Below, in pieces: positions 1 through 6,779 of a stretch of 10,352 nt of DNA (its first letter is position 1; each line of letters starts with the position of its first letter). Both the position numbers and the translations under genes were made by a program. A model generated the notes under the pieces. That model did no database searches. It worked only from the letters and a program-made list of their open reading frames with translations, and was not told the origin of the DNA. Source of the stretch: Clostridiales bacterium (lineage in GTDB: Bacteria > Bacillota_A > Clostridia > Peptostreptococcales > Anaerovoracaceae); the NCBI GenBank assembly GCA_024697655.1, contig JAILFI010000035.1:1-10352 (forward strand). The letters run 5' to 3'.

Positions 1-1
1 C

Positions 2-394
2 ACGATGGCGGCGTTCACCAAACTGCTCCAGAAGAATGAGATCGACCTGCGCGCGCTGTCGCTGGCGGAGACGGAGAACTTCGGCATCGTCCGCGTCATC
101 ACCGACGACCCGATGCGCACCGTGCAGGTCCTGAAGGACGAAGGGTACATCTGCTCCCTGACACCGGTCATCGCCGTTGCCATCGAGGACAAACCCGGCG
201 CACTCGTCAACCTGCTTGATACAATGGCCGATGCGGGAGTCAACCTCGAATACACCTATGCCTTCCTCGCAAAACGCGCCAACAGTGCCTGCATCGCGTT
301 CCGCGTGACGGACAACGAAGCAGCGAGCAAACTGCTCGCCGAAAAAGGCATCAAGACGCTGAGCCAGGAAGACCTGCCGGCGCTGTTTGAATAG
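2..394 (+). CDS. Tandem ACT-domain protein, 5' end cut by window
   Basis: Small amino-acid-binding regulatory protein made of two ACT domains. The visible frame gives about 130 residues. The first ACT domain has lost its first strand to the window edge, and the second starts near the stretch VIAVAIEDKPGALVNLLDTM. Stand-alone proteins of this kind are usually about 140 residues and start with an ENKPG-like strand. Here the frame is open to the window edge (a Thr codon precedes the first ATG at position 5), so that ATG is probably internal and the true start lies upstream. Family members bind amino acids and often sit beside phenylacetate-CoA ligase or amino-acid biosynthesis genes. Here the downstream neighbour is a diaminopimelate decarboxylase, 78 bases away on the same strand, so a link to lysine or aromatic metabolism is possible but inferred. 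The ligand cannot be told from sequence. Confidence 0.8.
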   Translation, partial: TMAAFTKLLQKNEIDLRALSLAETENFGIVRVITDDPMRTVQVLKDEGYICSLTPVIAVAIEDKPGALVNLLDTMADAGVNLEYTYAFLAKRANSACIAFRVTDNEAASKLLAEKGIKTLSQEDLPALFE

Positions 395-472
395 CGCAGT
401 GCTGAAGGAAGCGGAACGCAGGAGCGATTCCGCGAAAGATACCATCACAAGAATAAGTAAGGAAGAAAGACT
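395..472 (+). other. Spacer with weak hairpin before the decarboxylase gene
   Basis: This gap holds a 6-bp inverted repeat, GCGGAA (411-416) and TTCCGC (428-433), with an 11-base loop. No T-run follows it, so it does not look like an intrinsic terminator. A clear ribosome binding site, AAGGAAG at 459-465, precedes the ATG at 473. I see no convincing promoter, so read-through from the ACT-domain gene is plausible. Confidence 0.4.
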
Positions 473-1732
473 ATGACTAAAAAACCGTTCGTGACACTGG
501 ATAAAGTGAAGGAAATCGCAGCCGTCTATCCGACCCCTTTCCATCTGTACGATGAAAAGGGCATCCGCGAAAATGCGAAGCGCGTCAACGAAGCGTTCGC
601 ATGGAACAAGGGGTTCCGCGAGTACTTCGCCGTCAAGGCGACCCCCAATCCGTACATCCTGAACATCCTGAAGGAATACGGCATGGGCTGTGACTGCTCG
701 TCCCTGCCGGAACTGATGCTGGCCAAAGAACTGGATATGCCGATCATGTTCAGTTCTAACGTTACGCCGTATGAAGAGTATCAGTTCTGTGCGGAAGCCG
801 GCGGCATCATCAACCTCGACGACTTCACCGACGTCGAGCATATCGAAAAGGCGCTCGGCACGCTGCCGGAAGTCATGTGCTGCCGGTACAATCCGGGCGG
901 TGTATACGAACTTTCCAACGGGCTCATGGACAACCCCGGCGACGCCAAGTACGGCATGACCGAGGAGCAGATGACCGAGGCGTTCCGGATCCTGCAGGCG
1001 AAGGGCGTCAAGGAGTTCGGCATCCACGCGTTCCTGGCCAGCAATACGGTCACGAACGACTACTATCCACAGCTTGCAAAGGATCTGTTCGAACTGGCCG
1101 TCCGCCTGAAGAAGGCGACCGGGGTGAAGATCTCCTTCATCAATCTGTCCGGCGGTGTCGGCGTTGCCTACAAGCCGGATCAGACCCCCAATGACATCAC
1201 CGTCATCGGGGCAGGCGTCCACAAGGTCTACGACGAGATCCTCGCGCCGGAAGGCATGGACGACATCGCGATCTACACCGAGATGGGTCGTTATATGCTC
1301 GGTCCCTACGGCGGGCTCGTGACGAAGGCGGTCCACGAAAAGCACATCTACAAAGAATACATCGGCGTCGACGCCTGTGCAGCCAACCTGATGCGTCCGG
1401 CGATCTACGACGCGTACCACCACATCACCGTACTGGGCAAGGAGGACGCACCGTGCGACCATGTCTACGACATCACGGGCAGCCTCTGCGAGAACAGCGA
1501 CAAGTTCGCCAAGGACAGAGCGCTTCCGAAGATCGAGATGGGCGATTATCTGTTCCTTCACGATACCGGCGCGCACGGTTACTCCATGGGCTACCAGTAC
1601 AACGCCAAGCTGCGCTCTGCGGAGATCCTGCTCCACGAAGACGGGACCTTCGACATGATCCGCCGGGCGGAAACGCCGAAGGACTACTTCGCGACCTTCG
1701 ACTTCAGTGACATCATTAAAGGATTGCTCTAA
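473..1732 (+). CDS. lysA: Diaminopimelate decarboxylase (PLP-dependent, fold type III)
   Basis: Predicted to decarboxylate meso-diaminopimelate to L-lysine, the last step of lysine synthesis, in the cytoplasm. The 419 residues match the usual family length. The PLP-binding TIM barrel covers roughly residues 20-280, with the Schiff-base lysine at K55 in YFAVKATPNP. HAFLASN resembles the family HxGS segment, SGGVGV is the glycine-rich phosphate-binding loop, and EMGRY takes the place of the usual EPGR. The C-terminal sheet domain carries the catalytic Cys in GSLCENSDKF (C339), the counterpart of the CESGD motif, and the HDTGAHGYSM segment. These departures from canonical motifs suggest a divergent clade of decarboxylases. 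A related substrate such as carboxynorspermidine or another diamino acid is a weaker alternative. The start is supported by AAGGAAG 7 bases upstream. A strong terminator follows the stop. Confidence 0.85.
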   Translation: MTKKPFVTLDKVKEIAAVYPTPFHLYDEKGIRENAKRVNEAFAWNKGFREYFAVKATPNPYILNILKEYGMGCDCSSLPELMLAKELDMPIMFSSNVTPYEEYQFCAEAGGIINLDDFTDVEHIEKALGTLPEVMCCRYNPGGVYELSNGLMDNPGDAKYGMTEEQMTEAFRILQAKGVKEFGIHAFLASNTVTNDYYPQLAKDLFELAVRLKKATGVKISFINLSGGVGVAYKPDQTPNDITVIGAGVHKVYDEILAPEGMDDIAIYTEMGRYMLGPYGGLVTKAVHEKHIYKEYIGVDACAANLMRPAIYDAYHHITVLGKEDAPCDHVYDITGSLCENSDKFAKDRALPKIEMGDYLFLHDTGAHGYSMGYQYNAKLRSAEILLHEDGTFDMIRRAETPKDYFATFDFSDIIKGLL

Positions 1733-1741
1733 CAAAGCGGC

Positions 1742-1768
1742 TGCCGCCCGGAAACGGGCGGCACTTTT
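1742..1768 (+). terminator. Intrinsic terminator after the decarboxylase gene
   Basis: A perfect 9-bp stem, TGCCGCCCG (1742-1750) with CGGGCGGCA (1755-1763), closes a GAAA tetraloop and is followed by CTTTT. It begins 9 bases after the decarboxylase stop. The T-run ends only 8 bases before the ATG of the cardiolipin synthase gene, leaving no room for a promoter between them. Confidence 0.85.
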
Positions 1769-1776
1769 CAGAAAGC

Positions 1777-3420
1777 ATGCAGAACGAACAACACAGCCGG
1801 ACAACTGAAAAGAAAGCCTGGAAGGCGCACGAGGACGAGGAGAAGCGGCCGGTCTTCGGCAACGACGAACAGACCTATGAGACGAAGGCATCCGTCAAGA
1901 ACGGCATCCTGCGGCTCATCTTTGTCGCGGTCGCGATCATCGTCGAGATCGTCTGGCTGATCTATGTCGTCAATTCGCTGGATGATAAATACCAGTGGGT
2001 CAACGTCGGCATCCGCATCCTTGCGACGGTGCTGGCGCTGGCGATCTTCAGCCGGTTCCAGACCTCCAACATGAAGATCCCGTGGCTGATGCTGGTCATG
2101 GGCTTTCCGGTCATCGGCAGCGTGCTGTATCTGCTCTTCGGTCTGACCGGCTCGACCGGCAGGATGCGCCGGCGGTATGAGGAGATCGATAACAAACTGC
2201 TCCCCGAGCTGCTGCAGGACCAGGCGACATTCGAAGAGATCCAGCGGCGTGATACGTCGGTCGCCAATATGACGCGGTACATCTACGACTACGCGAAATA
2301 CCCGGTCTACCAGAATACGGACGTGACCTTCTACCCGGATGCGGCCGAGGGGCTGGAAGCACAGAAGGAAGCGCTCCGCGGCGCGAAGAACTTCATTTTC
2401 ATGGAGTATCACGCGATCGAGGACCGCGAGTCGTTCGCCGCGATCCGCAGCATACTCCGCGAGAAAGTGCGGGAAGGCGTCGAAGTGCGGGTGTTTTATG
2501 ATGATCTCGGGAGCATCGGCTTCATCAATGGAGATTTTATCAAGCGCCTTGAAGCGGACGGGATCCACTGCCGTGTTTTCAATCCGATGCTGCCGATCGT
2601 CAATATCTTCTTCAACAACCGCGACCACCGCAAGATCACCGTTGTCGACGGGATCATCGGCTTCACCGGCGGATACAATATCGCGAACGAATACTTCAAC
2701 ATCACGCATCCGTTTGGGCACTGGAAGGATACCGGCATCCGGCTCGAAGGCGACGCGGTCCGCAGCATGACGGTCATGTTCCTCGAGATGTGGAATGCCG
2801 TCAAGGACAGCGACATCGACGACACGAGCTTTGACCGGTTCCTCCATCCCATCGAATACATGGCAAAGGAGCATTGCTACGTGCAGCCCTATGCGGACAA
2901 CCCGATCGACGACGAGCAGGTGGGCGAGAACGTCTATATGAACATCATCGAAAACGCGCAGGAGTACGTGTACTTCATGACGCCGTACCTGATCATCACC
3001 GATGAAATGAATCATGCGCTCGGGCTCGCCGCCAAACGGGGTGTCGATGTGCGCATCATCACGCCGGGCATTCCGGACAAGAAGATCGTCTACGGCTGCA
3101 CGCGTTCGTACTATGCCAATCTGGTCCGCCACGGCGTGCGCATCTTTGAATATGCGCCCGGTTTCCTGCATGCTAAGCAGTGCGTGTCGGACGGCAAGGT
3201 GGCGACCTGCGGCACGATCAATCTCGACTACCGCAGCCTGTATCATCATTTTGAGGACGGCTGCCTGCTCTATGACTGCGACGCGGTCTGGGATATCAAG
3301 CGCGACTTTGACCATACGTTCCGGCAATGCCGCGAGATGACCGAAAAGTACCGTACCGGCCGTCCGGTGAGAACGCGTATCTGGAACGTCGTGCTACGGC
3401 TCATCGCACCGCTCCTGTAG
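1777..3420 (+). CDS. cls: Cardiolipin synthase (phospholipase D superfamily)
   Basis: Membrane enzyme predicted to condense two phosphatidylglycerol molecules into cardiolipin and glycerol. The 547 residues begin with a charged cytoplasmic stretch of about 40 residues, then three hydrophobic segments near 43-66, 76-92 and 101-123. Two phospholipase D domains follow, each with a complete HKD motif: H284-K286-D291 in DHRKITVVD, and H465-K467-D472 in HAKQCVSD. Both catalytic halves are intact, so the enzyme should be active. The charged N-terminal extension is somewhat longer than in minimal bacterial Cls. The ATG at 1777 is the only good start, because the next Met (near residue 99) lies after the first membrane segments. 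Its ribosome binding site is weak (CAGAAAGC), and a strong terminator sits immediately upstream. Expression may rely on read-through or on a promoter inside the decarboxylase gene. Other PLD-type phosphatidyltransferases are possible but less likely. Confidence 0.9.
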   Translation: MQNEQHSRTTEKKAWKAHEDEEKRPVFGNDEQTYETKASVKNGILRLIFVAVAIIVEIVWLIYVVNSLDDKYQWVNVGIRILATVLALAIFSRFQTSNMKIPWLMLVMGFPVIGSVLYLLFGLTGSTGRMRRRYEEIDNKLLPELLQDQATFEEIQRRDTSVANMTRYIYDYAKYPVYQNTDVTFYPDAAEGLEAQKEALRGAKNFIFMEYHAIEDRESFAAIRSILREKVREGVEVRVFYDDLGSIGFINGDFIKRLEADGIHCRVFNPMLPIVNIFFNNRDHRKITVVDGIIGFTGGYNIANEYFNITHPFGHWKDTGIRLEGDAVRSMTVMFLEMWNAVKDSDIDDTSFDRFLHPIEYMAKEHCYVQPYADNPIDDEQVGENVYMNIIENAQEYVYFMTPYLIITDEMNHALGLAAKRGVDVRIITPGIPDKKIVYGCTRSYYANLVRHGVRIFEYAPGFLHAKQCVSDGKVATCGTINLDYRSLYHHFEDGCLLYDCDAVWDIKRDFDHTFRQCREMTEKYRTGRPVRTRIWNVVLRLIAPLL

Positions 3421-3431
3421 CGGCGGAAAGA

Positions 3432-3446
3432 GCGATGCCCCATCGC
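3432..3446 (+). other. Small perfect hairpin upstream of the LOG-family gene
   Basis: GCGATG (3432-3437) and CATCGC (3441-3446) form a 6-bp stem with a 3-base loop in the 48-base gap between the cardiolipin synthase and LOG-family genes. No T-run follows on either strand, so it is probably not a terminator. It lies just before the AAAAGGAT ribosome binding site of the next gene. Confidence 0.3.
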
Positions 3447-3468
3447 AAAGAGAAAAGGATAACCACGT

Positions 3469-4023
3469 ATGAACATCACAGTTTACGGCGGCGCCAACAG
3501 CGGCACCGATCCTGTATATGTCAAAGCAGCCGAAGACCTCGGCCGGATGCTTGCGAAGAACGGCCACACGGTCGTGTACGGCGGCGGCGCCATCGGGATG
3601 ATGGGCGGGCTTTCCCGCGGGGCGCTCGAGGAGGGCGGCCATGTCATCGGCGTCATCCCGCGCTTCATGGTGGAGCGGGAATGGGCTAACCCGGCGGTGG
3701 CGGACATGCGCATGACCGGGACCATGGCGGAGCGCAAGACCATGATGAACGAGCTCGGCGACGTTTTCGTGGCGATGCCCGGCGGTACCGGCACGCTCGA
3801 GGAGATCGCGGAATCGCTCTCCAACTGCAACCTCGGCCTTCACCCCGGCAAGTGCGTGTTTCTCAATATCAACGGGTATTACGAATCGATGCGGGCGATG
3901 CTGGACGCGATGACGAAAGCCGGCTACCTGCATGAAGAGGAGCTGCGCGCCAATGCGGTCTTTGCGGACAGCGTGGAGGAGCTGGAAGCGTTTCTTAAAG
4001 CGTACCGTCCGGAAGGAGAATGA
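3469..4023 (+). CDS. LOG-family (TIGR00730) nucleotide phosphoribohydrolase
   Basis: A 184-residue Rossmann-fold protein of the lysine-decarboxylase-like/LOG family. Characterised members cleave the N-glycosidic bond of nucleoside 5'-monophosphates, releasing the free base and ribose 5-phosphate; in plants and some bacteria the substrate is a cytokinin nucleotide. The older label lysine decarboxylase is misleading. Motifs are complete: the glycine-rich loop YGGGAIGMMGG at 38-47, the MAERK segment with R89-K90, and PGGTGTLEE at 104-112 with the catalytic-type E112. The length is normal for the short, stand-alone type. The start has AAGG at 3455-3458. The stop lies 3 bases before the next gene, a nicotinamidase-like hydrolase, and that gene's ribosome binding site (GGAAGGAGAA) lies inside the end of this one, so the two are co-translated. 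In bacteria without cytokinin signalling, nucleotide salvage or clean-up is the likely role. The real substrate is unknown. Confidence 0.85.
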   Translation: MNITVYGGANSGTDPVYVKAAEDLGRMLAKNGHTVVYGGGAIGMMGGLSRGALEEGGHVIGVIPRFMVEREWANPAVADMRMTGTMAERKTMMNELGDVFVAMPGGTGTLEEIAESLSNCNLGLHPGKCVFLNINGYYESMRAMLDAMTKAGYLHEEELRANAVFADSVEELEAFLKAYRPEGE

Positions 4024-4026
4024 ACT

Positions 4027-4551
4027 ATGAGAAAGATCCTGATCGTTGTTGATATGCAGAACGACTTCATCGACGGCGCGCTCGGCACGCCCGAAGCCGC
4101 TGCGATCGTAGAAAATGTGAAGCAGAAGATCGCTTCCTATCCGGAGGAAGACGTGTTCTTCACCAGGGATACGCATCAGGCGGATTATATGGAAACACAA
4201 GAAGGCAGATACCTGCCTGTTCCGCACTGCATCGAGGGCACGGACGGCTGGCAGATCCGGCCGGATATCCTCGCGCAGGCACCGGGGGCGAAGGTCTTTA
4301 ACAAGCCGACTTTTGGATCGACCGCGCTCGCTGAGGCGGTGAAAGAGATGGCGCAGGCGGACAGCCTTGAGATCGAACTCATCGGACTCTGTACGGACAT
4401 CTGCGTGGTTTCAAATGCGCTTCTTCTGAAAGCGGCTCTGCCGGAAGTGAAGATCTCGGTGGATCCTGCCTGCTGTGCGGGCGTGACACCCGAAAAACAC
4501 GATGCCGCCCTTGAGACGATGCGGTCGTGCCAGATTCAGATGGTTTGCTAA
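4027..4551 (+). CDS. Isochorismatase/nicotinamidase-family cysteine hydrolase
   Basis: A 174-residue alpha/beta hydrolase-like amidase of the isochorismatase superfamily, probably cytosolic. The catalytic triad is visible: D9 in VVDMQNDF, K93 in FNKPTFG and the nucleophile C126 in LCTDICVVS. Residues that fit the nicotinamidase metal site are D48 and H50 (TRDTH) and H67 (VPHCIEGTDGW). The third histidine of the mycobacterial PncA site is not obvious. Nicotinamide to nicotinate (NAD salvage) is the best guess, but the superfamily also includes ureidoacrylate and N-carbamoyl amidases. The ribosome binding site GGAAGGAGAA is immediately upstream and overlaps the end of the LOG-family gene, so both are made from one message. 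The stop codon TAA at 4549-4551 overlaps a TAG on the other strand that ends the exporter remnant. No terminator is seen here. Confidence 0.82.
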   Translation: MRKILIVVDMQNDFIDGALGTPEAAAIVENVKQKIASYPEEDVFFTRDTHQADYMETQEGRYLPVPHCIEGTDGWQIRPDILAQAPGAKVFNKPTFGSTALAEAVKEMAQADSLEIELIGLCTDICVVSNALLLKAALPEVKISVDPACCAGVTPEKHDAALETMRSCQIQMVC

Positions 4552-4715
4552 CGCGGCCAGACGAGGCTCACGGCGCATGCGGCAAGCGCAAGCGCCATCG
4601 CGATGTTCAGCGGCCTTGTGTGCCGGATGAAGAAATCCCGCAGCGCATCGCTGCTGCAAGCGGGCAGAAAAAGAGAAAAGAAGGGATGAGCGAAACAGGC
4701 ATAACAGCACCTCCG
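4548..4715 (-). pseudogene. Decayed LysE/RhtB-family exporter with large internal deletion
   Basis: Reading left from the transporter stop, a strong ribosome binding site GGAGGTG (4714-4708) precedes an ATG at 4702-4700. The frame starting there gives MPVSLIPSFLFFCPLAAA, which resembles the first membrane helix of LysE/RhtB amino-acid exporters; the family's TPGP motif should follow but does not. That frame stops at 4607 after 31 codons. From about 4655 a different frame gives ALRDFFIRHTRP and then a hydrophobic helix, NIAMALALAACAVSLVW, ending at TAG 4550-4548. This resembles the C-terminal helix of the same family. About 150 of some 200 codons appear to be missing between the two pieces, with the junction near 4649-4655. 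The layout suggests it was the last gene of the methionine synthase operon. The family call rests on recalled motif similarity. A newly evolved short membrane peptide is a weaker alternative. Confidence 0.55.
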
Positions 4716-6107
4716 TCAATCCGGCCTTTCTTCGAGTTGCCGGCGGATCTTGGCGTAGCGTTCCCTTGTGATGGGGTACTTGAATACCGCAAAGCATGTG
4801 AACAGCAGGAAGATCACAGGAATGACCGTCGCGCAGTTGTGGATCCAGGTGAGCGCGGATGCGCTCTGCAGGACAGCGCTCCCATTAAAGCCGGCAAGCT
4901 GCAGGATCAATCCGAGCAGCAGCGAGCCGGCGCCCGCCGCGATGCTTTCGACCAGCCCCTGGAAAGAGACGATGGTCCCCTGGCGTTCCAGCCCGCTGTG
5001 GAGTTTGTCATAGTCGCAGATATCGTAGTAGATCGACGGCATGATCGCCCAGTAGGTCCCGGTCGCACCGGCTGCGAGCAGCACGTAGAACAGGGCTGCG
5101 GGGACCGGTGCCAAAGCGGTCAGCCGGGAGATGACAAGACCTGCAGCGATCAGAAGATCGAACAGGATGATCGTGTGCCGTTTGCCGAGCCTCGCGGCAA
5201 GCTGCCCTTGCGGAAGAAGGAGCAGGATACGGAAGACCGTCAGCAGCAGCAGGAACAGGGACACCCGGGCTGCCGGGAAGGACAGGTAATAAGTCAGGTA
5301 ATACACGACATTGGCGGTGATCATCGTGTAGGTGATCAGGCTGGTGACGCTTGCCAGAACCAGCCACCGGACAGGCGGCAGTTTGGCAACCTGGATGTAC
5401 TCCGCAAAGAGTTTGCCGAGGCGGAACGGTTCTCTGCGGCCGCGGCCAGCGGGGGAGCAGGGAGGGTCCTTCTCTTTGGATACCGCGAAGGTGATCAGGA
5501 TCGAAACAGCGGCGATCAGGCCGATGAGCCCACCGATGGTCATCCATGCGGCGCCGTCATTCATCCCGCGGGCGATCAGAGCCGCAGACAGAGCAGCCGG
5601 GGCGCCGAGGCTGATCAGATTGCCGATGCTGTTGAACATCGACGCGAAGAGGCGGAGCTTGGTCCGGTCATCGTAATCCGTCGTATACACAGCGCCCAGA
5701 GCACAGTAGGGCACAAAGAACGCTGTATAGCACATCCAGAAAAGCAGCAGCATGACCGTGGAGTACAGGAGTTTGGCTGCCCCGGGCAGCGGTATGTCCG
5801 TAAAAAGGAAGGTCACAGTGAGGCCGACAGGCAGCGCAAAGACGAGGAGCGCCGGCCGGCGCCTCCCGAGGCGCGTATACACCTGATCGGACAGAAACCC
5901 GATGACCGGATTGGAGACCGCGCTGAATACCGATCCGAGCGCGGCGATCGTTCCCGCTGCCGCCGGCGGGATGCCTGCGACGGTGGTCAGAAAGAACAGC
6001 AAAAAAGACCCTATGAAAACATAGGTCATCGAATCGCCGAGCGAGGCGATCCCGTATCCCAGGTGTTCGCGCAGGGTCAGTTTTTCTGTGCTTTTTGCTG
6101 TTTCCAT
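4716..6107 (-). CDS. GPH/MelB-like major facilitator transporter
   Basis: A 463-residue integral membrane carrier with about 12 hydrophobic segments, of the glycoside-pentoside-hexuronide (MFS_2) group. Seen directly: helix 1 with SLGDSMTYVFIGSFLLFF (residues 22-39), then SNPVIGFLSDQ and the loop RLGRRRP (65-85), the typical MFS signature between helices 2 and 3. A charged cytoplasmic loop (about 210-230) separates the two six-helix halves. By motif alignment the positions of the two MelB cation-binding aspartates (D55 and D59) are S62 and N66 here, so classical sodium or proton coupling through that site is doubtful. Substrate unknown: sugars are the family norm, but the linked genes suggest other solutes cannot be excluded. 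The start ATG has AGGA 7 bases upstream. It lies 30 bases after the HAD phosphatase gene, in one probable operon with it and the methionine synthase. Confidence 0.82.
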   Translation of the reverse strand: METAKSTEKLTLREHLGYGIASLGDSMTYVFIGSFLLFFLTTVAGIPPAAAGTIAALGSVFSAVSNPVIGFLSDQVYTRLGRRRPALLVFALPVGLTVTFLFTDIPLPGAAKLLYSTVMLLLFWMCYTAFFVPYCALGAVYTTDYDDRTKLRLFASMFNSIGNLISLGAPAALSAALIARGMNDGAAWMTIGGLIGLIAAVSILITFAVSKEKDPPCSPAGRGRREPFRLGKLFAEYIQVAKLPPVRWLVLASVTSLITYTMITANVVYYLTYYLSFPAARVSLFLLLLTVFRILLLLPQGQLAARLGKRHTIILFDLLIAAGLVISRLTALAPVPAALFYVLLAAGATGTYWAIMPSIYYDICDYDKLHSGLERQGTIVSFQGLVESIAAGAGSLLLGLILQLAGFNGSAVLQSASALTWIHNCATVIPVIFLLFTCFAVFKYPITRERYAKIRRQLEERPD

Positions 6108-6137
6108 GAAACCGTCCTAGCGGGCAGCGCGGCAACG

Positions 6138-6737
6138 TCAATGGCTGCAGTTGATGACGAGGCAGCCGGCAAGTGTTGCGGCGGCGATCGCAAAATCTGT
6201 GTCTTCGTAGACGATCAGGTCTTCCGGTTTTGCGCCTTCGCGCTTTGCCACTTCGGCGAAGGCCATCGGGCTGACTTTGTTGTACCCGATCTGCGGGGTC
6301 GTATAGATGGTCTTGAACCAGTCCAGCACACCGATCCGCGCGAGCGCGGCACGGATCAGAGGTTCATCCGTAGAGGAAAAAGCGATGATCGTTTCTCCGG
6401 CATCGTGCAGGCCGCGGAGTGTGTCGAGCGTATCCGGGAAAGGCTGCAGGATCTCCCGGTACTGCGTTTCCAGATAGGCGGTCATCTCCCCGTAGACCTC
6501 TTCCGGTGTGCGCTGCGCATCCTCCGGCAAGGTGCCCCGCGGGTTGATGTATGCTTCGCAGATCCAGGCTGCGCCCTGTTCGCTGGTGATCGGGTCGAGC
6601 TTGCGGAAGATCGCGGCGGATTCTTCGCTGTCAGGCATGATGACGATGCCGTGCCGCCCGAGGAGATCGATCGAAAGCCGGTTCCACATGGGCAGACTGT
6701 CGAGAAGAGTACCATCGATGTCAAATACGTGTATCAT
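6138..6737 (-). CDS. HAD-superfamily phosphatase-like hydrolase
   Basis: A 199-residue cytosolic HAD hydrolase, subfamily I with a helical cap after motif I. All four motifs are present: the nucleophile pair D6 and D8 in FDIDGT, motif II in AFSSTD (S121/S122), motif III lysine K154 in NKVSP, and the acidic motif IV VYEDTDFA (E178, D179, D181). This points to a magnesium-dependent phosphatase or phosphomutase acting on a small phosphorylated metabolite; the substrate cannot be predicted. The ATG at 6737 is chosen because AGGA lies 8 bases upstream and the next residues start the first strand (MIHVFDIDGT). An upstream TTG at 6776 would add 13 residues without a matching signal. The gene lies 42 bases after the methionine synthase stop and 30 bases before the transporter start, so it is probably co-transcribed with both. 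Confidence 0.85.
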   Translation of the reverse strand: MIHVFDIDGTLLDSLPMWNRLSIDLLGRHGIVIMPDSEESAAIFRKLDPITSEQGAAWICEAYINPRGTLPEDAQRTPEEVYGEMTAYLETQYREILQPFPDTLDTLRGLHDAGETIIAFSSTDEPLIRAALARIGVLDWFKTIYTTPQIGYNKVSPMAFAEVAKREGAKPEDLIVYEDTDFAIAAATLAGCLVINCSH

Positions 6738-6779
6738 GAGGGAATTCCTTGTCTTTTGTTTGTATGGGGAAAGCAACGT

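Noticed and set aside
411..433. Inverted repeat after the ACT-domain gene as a terminator
   Set aside because: The stem has only 6 bp with an 11-base loop and no T-run follows.
1768..3327. A 519-codon open frame antisense to cardiolipin synthase
   Set aside because: It has the same codon-opposite-codon register and biased composition (rich in Asp, Val, Arg, His), while the sense strand has complete HKD motifs.
3394..4227. A 277-codon minus-strand frame across the LOG and hydrolase genes
   Set aside because: It is in antisense register with both genes, whose catalytic motifs are intact, and shows no recognisable domain.
6738..6776. Upstream TTG start for the HAD phosphatase
   Set aside because: It adds 13 residues with no good ribosome binding site, whereas the ATG at 6737 has AGGA at the right distance and starts the canonical first strand.
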